Of a stretch of 64,000 nt of DNA, positions 36,652-49,702 are shown in pieces (position 1 is the stretch's first letter; each line of letters begins with the position of its first letter). The position numbers and the translations under genes were made by a program. The DNA comes from Anastatus disparis (taxonomy: Eukaryota; Arthropoda; Insecta; Hymenoptera; Eupelmidae). The notes below the pieces were generated by a model. It was given only the letters and a program-made list of their open reading frames with translations. It made no database searches and was not told the DNA's origin. The DNA is taken from the NCBI GenBank assembly GCA_017163975.1, contig JAFFSR010000239.1, forward strand, positions 3,410,001 through 3,474,000, read 5' to 3'.

Positions 36652-39600
36652 CTAGGTGCCCGACGTCGTTGTCGGCGCTTCCGAGGCGCCTGACGTCTGT
36701 GATGTTGAAGTTCCAGGCGTTGAGTCACCTGTATACCAAAAACACAAGAAAACAAAAAAAACATACTTTAGATTAAATTATTCCAAGGCTTATCCTATAA
36801 TCCCATAATAATAAAAAAGAAGGAAATAAAGTTAGATTAACAGAAAAAAAGAGAGAAGAAAGAAACAAAAAACATACCTAAAAGTGCAGCCTCTAAATCA
36901 CCAAGGATTTCAGTTTCCTTTGGATCAATAAGATTAAAGCGCTGATTAAGAAGCGTAAGATGGGCGAAGACACAATTGAGGTGTACGTGTAGCCCCAAAA
37001 GTGCCACCTCCCGGAAGTGGCAGTGGTAAATGTGTGCCACAACGTGGTAAAGTAGCCGCAGGATTTTACGCACTATTGACTCAAACGAACTCGGAAATTC
37101 GTTTGCTACAACCGGAATGAAAACAAGAGAAAAAAATAATTAATTATTAGATGGATATTTAATAATACTTTTATAGATCATATTATTATTATATATAACT
37201 TTATAATTAAGAAATAGATAAATAAACATTTATTATCAATATAAATCTGCTTCTTTTTTAAAAAATATATATAAATCAATTTGTTTTTCATTATTCGATT
37301 TATATATTATTTTAAATACTAAAATAATATATAAATCGATCTTTAAAATTTAATTAAAATTCATTGATATATTACAAATAATAAAAAGAACAAAAGAATT
37401 TTTTTTCAAAAGTTACGCTTTTACATGTAAAAAAAACTATTGAGTAATAATAATCTATGTAATGCATATACACTGTATACAATAGTAAAAAAAATTTATT
37501 ATACAATTTCTAGTGAATTCACGTATATATTTCAAGCCATTAGTTTAAAAACATCCTTTCAATGAAAATTAAAAAAATTTTCTGTTCTTTAAAATTAATT
37601 ACACGCACGGTAAATTTTTATTTTTATTAGATTTTTTAATGAGAAAATTATATTTTTATTTTCTTAACATTAAGTTATTTTAAAAATCTTTTGCATTTAA
37701 AATTGAAAAAAAAAATATGAATTTTCTAGCGGAACGAATGGAATATAATTACTACTTTAAACTCCTAAATTTTTCAGCGTTATTGCGTCATCGCTGCATT
37801 AAAATAATCGAACGTAGCAGAAAATATAAAGTTTATCCAAAGTTAAAATTCTTTTTCTTTTTTTAATAAACATTCGGTTAATATTGTTTTTCTTTTGTTC
37901 AGCATTGACTTGTTTAAAGTATTATTTATTTCTTTTTACCGTATTTTGTAGGAAATATAGTCTCGTCGCTGACGGTGCGTTGTGTAAAGGTCATCACATA
38001 ATCTATATACTGCGGTGCCGCCACCCTAGTCTTCTTTCCTTTTTCGTCGAACCACAAGTACGTTCTGTAATTTACATTAAAAACAATGAATATCAAATTA
38101 TGTATACGCTAAATAATAATGTCAGCTTTATTGTAATTTTAATTGCTCAGCGGCTTTAATTTCGTCAAATTTTAATTAGTAGTCGCTATTTTTAGTTTAT
38201 GAAGTGACGTTCATTTTAAAATGTGATTTGCGACATTTAAAATTACAAAAAATTAATAATATTTTGCGTGATGCTAATACTTATTACAATAATAAAAATA
38301 TTAATTATTGTCTTTTTACCATTTAAGTTAAAAAATATTTATTGATTTAAATTAATGTATAGTAGGTTTCTTGATTAATATACTAAGAAAAAAATTTTTT
38401 TTTCAGTAAAAATGCAATGTTTTATAGTAACATTATTATAGACTGTCATTACAATAAAAATTACCGTGATGAAATTTTATAAAGACATAGAAATTTTTAT
38501 TGTAACTTCTTGCAAATTTTACTATTTACTGTGCTAATTTTTGTTCATAAGGACAGTCTGTGATATCGCCACCATAAACTATTGTAATTTTTGATAAAAT
38601 ATTTATCTCAATGTAAAATTAATTCATGAACTTTTAAAAATATTAAAAACTCTTGAACTTATAATTCAGACCTTGATATTCTTAGCCTTATATAATTAAA
38701 AAAAAAAATCAATATGTCAATAAATTTAAACAATGCTGTGTTAAAATGTTACCTTAAACCTGGACCCGTCATGTCAGGACAGCCGGTGGGTGTGCAAAAT
38801 TCCGAAATAGTGCCATAAACAAGATTAATATGGTCGAAGAGTGCAAGTGTATGCGAGGCCAACCACTCGTTGTAATCAAGTCCTGGAGGTAAATCGACCA
38901 ATACCTTTAAGTCGACATCAGGAAGCTGCCTTTCAAGGGCTGCCTCCTCGAGGTATAGTTTTGGATCTTCCGTTGTTCCCGCATCCTTTTCCTTTCGTCG
39001 GGCTTTTCTGTAATAATTAGTTTACATTTTTTTTTCACTAAATTTATCATACATTTTTGTAATTAAACTTATCTAGTTCTATATTAAGATAAAATAAAGA
39101 AAAAAAAGTTCATTTAAACATCTACACTAAAAATTTGAAAAAAAAGATAAAAGCAAGCAATTTTCTCGCATTACTCATAGACTCTTAACTTTTTTTTGTT
39201 AAAGAAAAAGTAGTTGAAAAAGGAATGCTTTGATTGTTGACTTCGAGATTCAGCGCGTTGTTGTTGTTGCATTACAACTAGAAGACAATATCAAAACAAA
39301 ATAAATTAAATTATTCAATCAAGAGAACAAAAATAGAAAAAAATAAAGTAATCAGGTAACGAAAAAAAAGGGTTAAAAACGATAGCCCACACGCAGAAAG
39401 AGATTTTTTTTTCGTTTCGCTTCGGAGGCAGCCCAAAGAGAGACACACGAGGTAAAAATGTTTTATTTCTAATCATCGATATATAGCAAACATATTACCA
39501 CCTCCCCCTCCTTCTTTTTTTTTTGCTTTTGTAATTTTATTAGCAGTACGACACACCAAGGTTGTTACCTCCCTTTTTACCTCCACCTTCCCTTCTTCTT

Positions 39601-40355
39601 CGTTTTTTTTTCTCTCTCTATACGAATACTCTACATAGCGTTTGAGAGCACATGTCTAACATGTTTCTTCTTTAATGCTAAATATATATGTAGATTGACA
39701 AGGCAGTAATGAGATTAGTTAAACGATAAATGTATACAACCATTCTTCGAAAGTCTCAGCAGTAAATTTAAGGAAAAAATATACAATCAAAAGTATATTA
39801 TCAATTTTTTTGACAGTAGTTCAACTTTATTTCCTTTTTTTGTTGATTTTATTTTTATGTATTTATGAGCACCTTGCTAATTCAACACCGGCAGAAAAAA
39901 AAATTGAAGAGTTGCACAGCAAAAAACTAAAGTCAAGCTATTGGATTCTGCACTTTTTTCTTTATTCTCAGTTTTAACATTAACTTATCAATGTAACTAA
40001 ATTATAAACATTTTCACAAAGTTTCAGGAAAAAATGCAGAAATCAGCAAATTTGTTAATGATTTTGTTGGATTTTTTTTTCTTAAATTTTATAAGAAAAA
40101 GAAAATTAAAAAAAAAGAAAAATAATTGGAGGAAAAGAAGAAAAAGACTCACGCGACAAGTTCACTGAAGAATCTTATTTTCCTATGGCATGTGTCAAGT
40201 AAGGAGAGTCGCGAGTGGACCGCGTTATTGTTGCTCGTGCTCGTGGAAGATGTATTATTATTAGCAGCGGTGCCGGTAGTATGATGCACCGGTGTTGTAG
40301 GTGCTGATGACGATCCCAATATGGCAACAGCACCACGAGCCGGCGAACGAAGCAT
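36652..40355 (-). CDS. Mob2: MOB kinase activator 2 (Mob2)
   Basis: Five exons in this isoform: 40153-40355, 38753-39007, 37940-38064, 36878-37105 and 36652-36728, all GT-AG and in phase, giving 295 residues. Residues 1-67 are specific to this first exon (MLRSPARGAVAILGSSSAPT and a Thr/Ser/Asn-rich stretch). The common part starts KARRKEKDAG and holds the whole Mob/phocein domain: PPGLDYNEWLASHTLALF, LVYGTISEFCTPTGC, TYLWFDEKGKKTRVAAPQYI, and AHIYHCHFREVALLGLHVHL. The zinc-binding set is complete: Cys139, Cys144, His219 and His224. Mob2 binds and regulates NDR-type kinases (Tricornered in flies), acting in cell shape, neurite and photoreceptor growth. The GTG at 40379 opens the frame earlier, but the first ATG is at 40355. 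The C-terminus is short and Ser/Thr-rich, unlike the long low-complexity tails of fly isoforms. Confidence 0.93.
38404..38560. repeat. Imperfect palindromic element in a Mob2 intron
   Basis: Nested inverted repeats: agactgtc (38441) with gacagtct (about 38550), and attacaataaaaatt with aatttttattgtaac about 45 bp on. It looks like a decayed MITE or hairpin. It lies in the intron between 38065 and 38752. Confidence 0.4.
39175..39272 (-). CDS. Mob2: Candidate alternative first exon of Mob2 (exon D)
   Basis: The minus strand has ATG at 39272 with MQQQQRAESRSQQSKHSFFN and then YFFFNKKKLRVY, ending in a donor ga|gtaatg. That is phase 2, the phase needed to join the common exon at 39007 (giving ...RVYEKARRKEKD). 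A pyrimidine-rich acceptor-like ttcttctag lies just before the ATG, so leader exons may join here. It starts less than 170 bp upstream of the common exon. Without the splice the frame stops after two more codons, which supports it being an exon. Confidence 0.5.
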
Positions 40356-40380
40356 GCCGAGCTTTAATATTCCCTCCACG

Positions 40381-43300
40381 ATTAATAACTTTTTATTACA
40401 ACTTCAAAGACCCTTCGGACAACAAAATATTTTCTTTATTTTTCGTTTTCTTTTATCTCCAAACTCCCCCTTCTGTTTTGCTTATTATTTTTTTATTCTC
40501 TTTTACTTCGTTGCGACGGTTTTTCATTGATTAGTTTTGTTTTATCGATTATATTCCGATTTTTTCGGATTTTGTACGGTTTCAGGTTCTCAGCCCTTGG
40601 CTCGAATCTCTATAATAAATAATATTCCAGAAAGAAAAAAGAAAAGCTCCAACCAACAACAATCATAAACAAAATGTTTTTATTTGTACAACAAATCACT
40701 TATATTTATTTACGTAGCTAAAAAATAAACATAAACAAAACATAGAAAAATTCATGTATTTACATTTAAGTCATATGTAAAATTATAATAAAGCGTTTGT
40801 GAAATAATGTTTATAAGCGGCATAGAAAAAAATATTTATCCATCGCGCCACATTGTTGTCATGATGATAAGCCAATGTTAATAACATATTCCAAAAAAAA
40901 TAATAATCCAATGAAAATCAATAATGATAAAAATATAAACAATTAAACTTATTGCATTTTATGATAAGATTATATTGCATTAGTTTTGAATCCAATGAGG
41001 TATTTCCGAAAAAATATGAAAACCAAACACCGGCCAAATATAGTGTGTTGTGCTATCTATTGTATGAGTATTATATCGATTAGAAATTTCGTCGCTTACT
41101 GGTGCAATCAATAAACCCACACACTCACAGACACAAGAGAGAGACAAAGTAAAAACAGTCACACATTAACCGAGTCTCAAATAATAATAAAAAGACACAC
41201 ATATACAACCAAACTACGCGCAAACTCCATAGACGAATAAACAAGTGATGTTGCGAGAATGGAAGAAAAAAAATATACTTTGGTACGAAAAATATTAGAA
41301 AACAAAAATGGTCTACAATGAGGCAACGGCGGCGAAACGACGAATTTTCTTGCGACGCGTTTTATGCGTTACGTAACGGTAAAGTTAAGCTCGTTCAGCA
41401 TATCGACGAAAAAACAAAACGAAGAAAAAATATTAACATCTGCTGCCTTTTTTATTTTACAACTTTAAAGTATCGTTAAACTAACTTTTCTAAACAAGAA
41501 TAAACGAAAATCTTTTTTAAAAAAAAATAGACTGGCGTAGGTTTATATCTCACTTCTCCTTAATACATAAAACACAGATCAAGGTCTTGGGTTTTTTTTT
41601 GTTGATCTCTTTTTTTATGTATATAATACGTTTAAATTCTGGGGCTTACCCAGAGGATCTATTGCCTATAATTTGTCGATCAGCTGTGTCACACTTGAAA
41701 TGAGAGAAAAAAAAACAGAAAAACTAAGTACGAAAGAAAGAAAATAATCTATGTACATAAAACAATAAAATTTCAAAGATTTAAACGATCAGCAAAGGTA
41801 ATAAAGGCCGGCGTTGACGCACACGCGGCACGAAATATTGTCACGTTTAACCCATAATTTTATCTTATATTAGAATTTTTTTTTCGTAAATTTTTAATTT
41901 TTTCGCGCGCTACTCTTTCTCCACGCAAAAAAAAGCTCCCAACCACAGCATAAACCGAAATCTAACTGAACGTACGAAATTTATAAACTTGCGCGAGCAG
42001 ACATACGCGCATATATACATTTAACTTGTGTGTGTATATAAGCCAACAGCTTCCCCAAATTCCCCCACTTTTCTTCTCTCTTTTTATAACTCTTATTTTT
42101 CATTATATATAATCTCTCCCTCTCTGCTTTTAATATCATATTATATCGTTAATCGTTTAACTAAATGTCGCATGCATATGGTATATGTACATACGAAGTC
42201 GTGTGTCTAAATATTATCAGTCATTCGGTATTTGTCAATCTTTATAACGTCAATTTATTTGTTTAATCAAATGTCGCTATCGATGCTTTGTTATATACAC
42301 AGATGACGTTAAACTTAACGAGTAATTATTGTGAAATTTTATGAATGAAAGATCGATTGACTTTAACGAGTAACGATCAGAGCAGCACTTTATTATATAT
42401 GACAATGTTAATTTTCTTTCAGTTTATGTATGTATAACATTGAAGATGTGTTACAGTAAGCACAGCAACTCAGAAGATAAAGGAAAAAATAAAATTAGGT
42501 ATAAGGAAGGGACATGATCAGAGAAAAATATGAAAAAAAACAGAGAAAAATATTGCAATGACAACGATGATGACGAGTACACAAACACATGCTGTACGCA
42601 ATTTATATACAAGCGAGACGTAAGAAAAAGAAAAGAAAAAAAGATTACTTTAAATATGTACAAGTGCAGTATATGTACGATACACAGGTATATAGTAAGA
42701 TGGCAAATATGTATAAGCGCTACTGTGGCGACGCGCTTTTATAAGAGAGCGAGCGCCTCTGATCAGCTGTTGGCTCTCATTTCTCGAGACTCCCGCGACT
42801 CATTCCGTCAGCTGACTCGCGCCGCCACCACCACCAGCAGCTCAGTATTATACTTCCTTCCATCTCTCTCTTTCTCCTTTCTTACTCTCCACTCTCTTTT
42901 CTTCTCTCTGCGACAATCGATAAGCTTGCGCTTAAAATTCTCTTTCTCTTACTTTTTTCTACTGTACTTCTCGCTTGTACTTACACCTGTTATACCATAC
43001 AATGTACATTGTATCTTCGCGTTAACTTCGCTAAATATAAATATATCAATGGGAGCAGGCACTATAAGCCATGACATTAGAAGAATATAAAAAAAAATGT
43101 TCTTTTTATAAGTTTCTTGTGCCGTCGTGTTGTTTTTTTTTTTTTGTCTTTTTATGATGCCTTCGACTTTGTGGCGTCGGAGTATTAGCGACTCAACGGC
43201 GACGCTTTAATGGGGAAGTCTGTGGACATTATACACACTGTGAGAGATTGGCACCCTCCTACTCCTCTTACTCCTGCTTATACTTCTTCATATACACCCA

Positions 43301-46300
43301 CTCCTCCTTCTTTCACACCACCTCTTTTCTCTCTTTCGTATATCTCCAATTCCTGTGTGTGTGTATATATATATACACACGAATTGCGAACGTCTAAAGA
43401 GAGAAAGAGAGAAATGATCGATCAGTGATGGCGCCTTAAGGACGCCACTCTTTTCTTTACTTTGTTTACGAAAGAGCAAACCTTTATAGCTTAAATGTCT
43501 ATCAAAATTATCCAAACAATCTATTCATTTTTTTTCGTTGGATTGTAGAAGAAAATAAATAAATAAATCTTATTCAGAGCTGAGACTTTCGTTACTGTCG
43601 AAAAACGTAACCGACCATCAAAATGACAAAAATTTAAAAAAAAAGACATTCAAACCTACGTAATTAAGTTATTTTACATGAAATTAGTATTCTGCACCAC
43701 AAGCTAAATACGTTCATCATCCGAGAGCTATGCTTTACAAATTAATGAAGAAAAGGATTGAATAAAAAAAAAAGAAATTTTTATGAAGAATTTAAATTAT
43801 ACTTCCATTATAAATGAATAGAAAAAAAAATAAGGACAATAAAAGAGTAACGAATGTACGCGTTATGTATGTTAGGAAGAGAACAGTTGGATAATTTAAG
43901 GTGGGTGAGCCGCATAGCTGTATACCTCGTTGCGCAAATATATGGAATCAGGACTTTGCAGAGAGAACAGTATATATACAACTATAACTTTGGCTTCTAT
44001 GATTTCCCCACTTTTGTTTTTTCTTTTTTCTTTTTGAACCTCATACATTATACACGTTTATTCCCTCTCTTATATTTTTTTATTACGTCTTGGGTTCAAG
44101 TTAGAATATATTTTTTTTTCTTTTTCTTTTTCGACGACATAAAACGCGTGCTGCTACTGCCTCTCGAGCTCATTGTACTGTTGAAGCTTTAGAGTTTCTA
44201 CGATAACGGTATTGTCTTTCCTCTAACTTCTAACGTTATATAGCGAAAAAGCACCTTTAAAAGAGTAAAAAAAAACAACAGCGTAGAGCGAGAGAGAAAG
44301 AGAGACTCGAGTGGGGTAAGGTACTTGTATTCTTCAGTTGTCGAGACCCACTTTTTTTTTATTTCACGTTGCCTTCGTAATACTTTAGACATATCTAGTC
44401 AAGTATGATACCGAAAAGACTATCGTCTTAAAAAATGAAGAAGAAGAATTAAGAAAGAAGAAGACAAAAAAGAGAAGATAAAAAAAAGGGATAATAAAAA
44501 TCAAGATATAGATCGAGAGAAGACAAAAGTTTCAAAGTCAAATCACTGTTGTTAATTTGACAAAAAAGAAAACGAACAAGATTTATATGTATCGCAAATT
44601 GACTGAAAAATTTTTTTCGATTGCGCAGAAGCGAAAGCGTTTAATCGTAATCATATCCTTGGGATTGTCGAGACGGTTTATTTTAATTTTTTTTTTTTAT
44701 TTCTCCTTTGTAAAACGTACCTAATAATAATAACAACGATTGTTTCTTAACCTTCCCTCAACGTAAGCGCCTATGTGTCCTTCACAATGGGAGTATAGTA
44801 TATATAACGTCAGCGCGTAATACATAAAACGTGCGTGCGTCCATAATTCGTTAGCTTACATTAACTTTTGCTCTACCTTAGCCTACAATCGTCAACGTTG
44901 AAAAAAAAAACCAGAACAAAAAAATGTTAAAATATAAAACTTTATAAAACCACTAGCTTCTATTTTTCTTTATTATCTTTAGAACAAAATATAAGCAAGT
45001 GCAAATAAAAAAGATAAAGATTTAGAAAAATTCTAAATTTACGTTAATAATAAACGTGTAAGTCAGTCATAATCAAAGGAAGTGAAGGAAGGAAAGAAAA
45101 GATAAAATAAAGGAAAGAGAGATAAGATTGACAAGAGTATATAATAAGTTAAGAAAAAAAAAGGAATTAAGTAAAGGTTGAGAGGAACGGCACATAGAAG
45201 GTATCATCCGTATATATGTGCACGACGTCATTATACACAAAGTTTATATATATTGAAAAACGACAGTATGTATGTGCATGTACGTAGAGGGTCTACATGC
45301 AAGTCGTGCTTTATATACATTAGAATCTCACGATGACACGTACGGTAAAAGAAGAAGAAGAAGAAGAGAGAACCGGCTAAAATTAAAGACGCTTACATAG
45401 ACATGTTCATACGTATATGTATATATTGCGAAATAGAGGCGCCTGGAATGAACCGCGCAAAGCTTTAGGCTCGGTCGTTTAATTAAGTAAAGTACACCTT
45501 GCCTCGGTCATGTTGCAAAGTAAAGGCCGACCCTCTTATTCCCTCTATATTCTATATATCTATCTTTATTCTTCTTTAGTTAGTTTTTTTTTTTATATAT
45601 TCTTTTTTTAACACGAACCAACGCGCCTGCGCAAATGACAAGATACTTTTCACTTATAGATGATACAATGCCTAAACTTTCTATTTTTAAATGTTACATT
45701 TTTTTACTTTATTTTTCTTCGTTTTTTTTAAGTACTAGCATAGGTATTTATCGTCATATTATGATTAAATGGGTTTTAAAACATATTAGATAACTTTGAA
45801 AATAATTTTTAATTAATAGAGCTTTTATTTATCGATGATTCTATTTTTAATTATTTTTAAAAATTTAATAAAAATCGTGCTAAGCTCAGCCAAAAAAAGA
45901 AGAATAAAATACGTAAATATAAACTGCAATAATTTTATTTAAAAATTTTCTTAAAGTTTTATTTGGAGCAAAAAAAAAAGTTTGGCCTACTTTTGAAAGT
46001 AATGCGATTAATATTAACTTTGAATTTTGAAATTGCGACATTTTAAAATTATAATATTATTTGGATAAACTTAAGGTGTAGAAAGAATAATCTAGATATT
46101 CCCGAAACTTGGCAAAAAAAATAAATAAATTTGCGGATTCCTTTTCTTCAAATTACAGCTCGAACGAATGATGTAATTTATAATGGTCTTACGATACATA
46201 AGTTTATTCGATAAAAATGATTTTAGAATTAAAATTTTTTAAAATCTATCGTTTCACATAAAAAAATAAGAGTATCATATTTAAATTTAATCAAAATCGA

Positions 46301-48479
46301 TTTTGATTTTCTAATACAAAATTATTATTAATAATGTGATTAACAAGACAATAAATACCGTATATGATTTGAAAAAATTTTTAATATTACTAATCTATAT
46401 AGATTAAAGATTTATGACTTTTGATTTCTACTGGTCTTTATCATTTTCCTGAAACTATTAAACTAGAAAAAAAAACAAATCGAATGACAAAGAAAATCAT
46501 TTAATTGGATTTTATGAAAAAAAAAATTTTTTTTTTTGCAAGAATGACGTTATTTGAACGCGAAAGGCTTACGATTATAGCGCTATATCAACAACATCGT
46601 GGCTTAAGATCGATGAAGGCTCTTACTCTATTTCCTGCTATGCGGCTTTGGCCTTATCATCAACTAAAAGAAAAAAAAGGAAGAGAATAAGTAAAAGAAA
46701 AAAAAAGTAAGTTAAAAATCAATGCAAGTAGGACACATCAAGATTTAATGGAACAATCAAGTTGTGTAAAAATGGTGAAACATAATTCTGTTTTTAATAA
46801 TAACCTTTGAAAGGTATATAGCTTTAATAACGTTCCATCATACAATGCTTTAGAGCACATGTTAATTTTTTATTGTTCAATTAAGAAGCTAATAGCATTT
46901 ACTCGATTAAGTAGCCTTATCGCTAACCGATAGCACAACAACAAAGTTTTTGCAAAAAAAAAATAAAAATCCCTCAGAAATTTATCGACTAAAAATAATA
47001 AATGCAACCGATAAGATTAAGCTTCTATTTTTTTTTTTTTTGCTTCTGATAAAGTCGAAATTTAATAACTCAATTCCTTTTTTTCTTGTTTATGTGCTAG
47101 AAAAATCAATTAATCTAACATGTCAAATTAAATGTTGCATTATCGAAGATTAATTTCAACTATCATTTAACTTTTTATTATCTCTAAATGCCTTTTTTCT
47201 GAAGTGTTCTAATTAAATGAAATGATTTTTAATTTCACTTCTGTTTTGGTTTACAAAGTAAAAGAAAGCCTTATTTTTTGTTGTTGTTTTTTTCTTAATC
47301 TGGAACTCGTGTGATTTGGAATATTAAAAATACGACCTTATATACACGTATATAAGTAACGACTTATAAACTTTAAAGACATATTTTTTTTCTTTTATAC
47401 ACGGAGCGTGCTTTATTCTATATACAAAATCAAATGCACGGCAACATGACGTGCTTTGCTCAACTTTATTTTTTCTTTTATTTTTTCTCTCTTTCTTGGT
47501 TATAATGTGCAATACAACGGCAATATTATAGTGGGCGCTTTTATTGCAAGTTCAAATATTGACCTGACCTTAATCACGCGCCGCACGATCATATACGGAT
47601 ATATACACGTTAGTATTACGAAAAAGGAAAGGAAGGAGAGAAATAAAAAAAAAAGAAACGTCAAACGTTATATAGGAGCTATTGGAATTAATGTGTGTAG
47701 TTTGTCATTTTAATCTTGCGCTTTTTTTAGTTTTCTTTTTTTTTATAATTATTTTTGAAAAAATTTTTTTTTTTTTTTTGAGACTTACCTTCTTTTAAAT
47801 AAGAAAGCCGTTAAACAATGTGACAAGGCCGGTTTCTCCTCGGACATAATTATTACACACATTACACTTAATTTTTCTTTAATTGTTAGGGGGGAGGACT
47901 TTTTTTTAAAGCAAAAAAATAATTTACAGGATATACTTAATTCTATTATTTTTTTTTTCTCTTTACTTTAGAAAAAAAGAGGTGATTTTTCCTACGAAAT
48001 TTCCGATTTCACACGAGCGATTTCTCTCTCGTTTACTTTTTTTTTGTGAAATCAGAGAGGTGAGAAAGAGAGAAGAATTACGTCAACTAAAAAAAAAAAA
48101 TAAGAAATAATAGAACGAACTTTCTATTGAAAAGGGAATTACTGGAGTGAAAAAGAAAATGATACTTCTAAAAGATAACGACTAGAATTCAAGGATAATG
48201 AAAATATATGCAAGCTGTATGTGTATTATAACGTGAAATCATGAAATTACGTTTATGAAACTTCAAATGAATGGGATGAATGGGCAGCATTGTTTAAAAA
48301 TTAAAAAGAAGAGCAACAATAATTAAACTCTTCTTCTTTTTTTGTTTTAAATTTTATTTTTAACAAGCTTTGTTTTTTAGCTAATATGAATGATCGGTTC
48401 GATTGTGATATTAAAATCTGAGAAATGAGCTAATATAGATTTTTTAGCAGCTTTGTTGCGCTGGATATATAATTCTGAC
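40381..48479 (-). other. Mob2: Upstream region / large intron of Mob2
   Basis: No other gene is seen here on either strand. It holds poly-A/T runs, CT tracts (42855-42910), TATATA/CACACA strings and a GC-richer block at 42725-42850. I take it as intron for the longer Mob2 transcripts and promoter region for the exon starting at 40355. Confidence 0.45.
42737..42743 (-). promoter_or_regulatory. Possible TATA box upstream of Mob2
   Basis: TATAAAA on the minus strand within a GC-richer block (42725-42850). It could serve a Mob2 transcript whose leader precedes the exon at 40355. No clear initiator was seen. Confidence 0.25.
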
Positions 48480-48574
48480 CTGCAGAAACACGTGACGGTG
48501 TCCTCAACATCGACAGAGAGGGACGTACCGATGGTCGAGTACTTGAAGAACTTTCTACTTCCCAAGCCGAACAT
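48480..48574 (-). CDS. Mob2: Candidate alternative first exon of Mob2 (exon B)
   Basis: The minus strand reads ggccATG followed by FGLGSRKFFKYSTIG, then TSLSVDVEDTVTCFC, ending in a good donor cag|gtcaga in phase 2. Joined to the exon at 39007 it reads ...TCFCRKARRKEKDAG. This 95-bp stretch is clearly richer in G+C than its surroundings and uses balanced codons. An earlier donor (gtacgt after ATCG) is in phase 1 and would not fit. A GC-rich block about 1 kb upstream (49480-49640) may be its promoter. Confidence 0.55.
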
Positions 48575-49065
48575 GGCCGCTCTCTATCTCTCTCTCTCTT
48601 TCTTTCTCTCTTTCCCCTTATTCCTTCTCTTTCTCTCTCTCGCTTATACCACCTCCACTGCAGTCTAAATATCTATATAACCCATAGAAGATCTCCGACA
48701 CACAGAAAACTAAGGAAGAACGGAGAGAGATAGAGAGAGAAAAGATTGAAAAAGAATTTTAAAAAAACGGAGTAAAAATTTGATCGAAAATTATAACCTC
48801 GTGTTTTATTGTATGTAATAACAGGCGTTCAGAAAAAAAAAAAAAAGAAAAATCATCAACTTTATATGCGCTTTCTAATTACACACAGCACATAGACACA
48901 CGCAATAATGGTATCTAGCAAGAGTATTGTATAGCGAAAGAGCAGACAGCGGAGCAGACTCTCACTCTAGCTGTGTTATGCTTCATTGATGACTAGAAGA
49001 AGGAAGCGTTGTTTTATCTTTTATAAAGAAAAAAAAATATCTATGTAATAGAAGGGGGAGAACGG

Positions 49066-49094
49066 CAACGACGACGACGACGACGAGGACGACG
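49066..49094. repeat. (GAC)n trinucleotide repeat
   Basis: Nine or so GAC/ACG-type units with one interruption (gacgaggacgacg). Confidence 0.8.
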
Positions 49095-49465
49095 TCAGAG
49101 GCTAAATTATTGAGAGAGAAAGAACAACGCTAATTCAAATGTACATATACACATGGATATATTGCTTGATAAAAAAAAGCCTACATGTATATAATTGTTT
49201 ATGTAGATAAAGAATAAGAGCTTGGCAGTTGATTATTCTATTTATTTTTTCTTAGCTTCAAACTAAAGTAGGGAAATCAAAGTCTATTAGATGTAAGAAT
49301 AGCATAGGATGAAGTGTAGAAAAAAGCTTTAACTACCAAAGCAGGTTCAAATGTAAAAAAATGAAATAAAAAAAATAATAATAAGAGTCACAGTCACGCA
49401 CACGCAAAAAAATTGAATAATTTTTTTCTTTTTATTTTTTGTTATATTTTATTTGGTTTAATTAA

Positions 49466-49640
49466 AAGTTTCGCGAAGGCGGCGGGCGCGCGGATTTCAA
49501 TGTATTTTTTTCACGTGGCAGTCGCGCGACCGCGACAACGCGGAGAACACTGACTGATTGCTCTCCTACAGTTGTTGTACAGTGTAAAAGAGCCGCGCGC
49601 TCTCTGCCGTTCTCCAAACGCGCTGGTCTATGCCGCGGCG
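49466..49640 (-). promoter_or_regulatory. GC-rich island, probable Mob2 promoter region
   Basis: An isolated block rich in CpG (ggcgggcgcgcgg, gtcgcgcgaccgcgac, gagccgcgcgctc) in very AT-rich DNA, with no open frame that looks coding. Its place upstream of exon B suggests a promoter with a long leader. The inference rests on composition only. It contains a perfect palindrome, gtcgcgcgac. Confidence 0.35.
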
Positions 49641-49663
49641 AACCGCATTTGCGCCCTCCTTAC

Positions 49664-49696
<33 letters not shown>
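49664..49696. repeat. (CT)n microsatellite
   Basis: About 15 uninterrupted CT units, directly beside the GC-rich island. Confidence 0.85.

Positions 49697-49702
<6 letters not shown>

Noticed and set aside
42530..43090. 186-codon plus-strand open frame
   Set aside because: Lacks domain features, runs through CT-rich low-complexity DNA (Ser/Phe/Leu), and lies in the presumed Mob2 upstream region.
43854..44192. 112-codon plus-strand frame
   Set aside because: The hydrophobic part comes from poly-T translated as Phe; no support.
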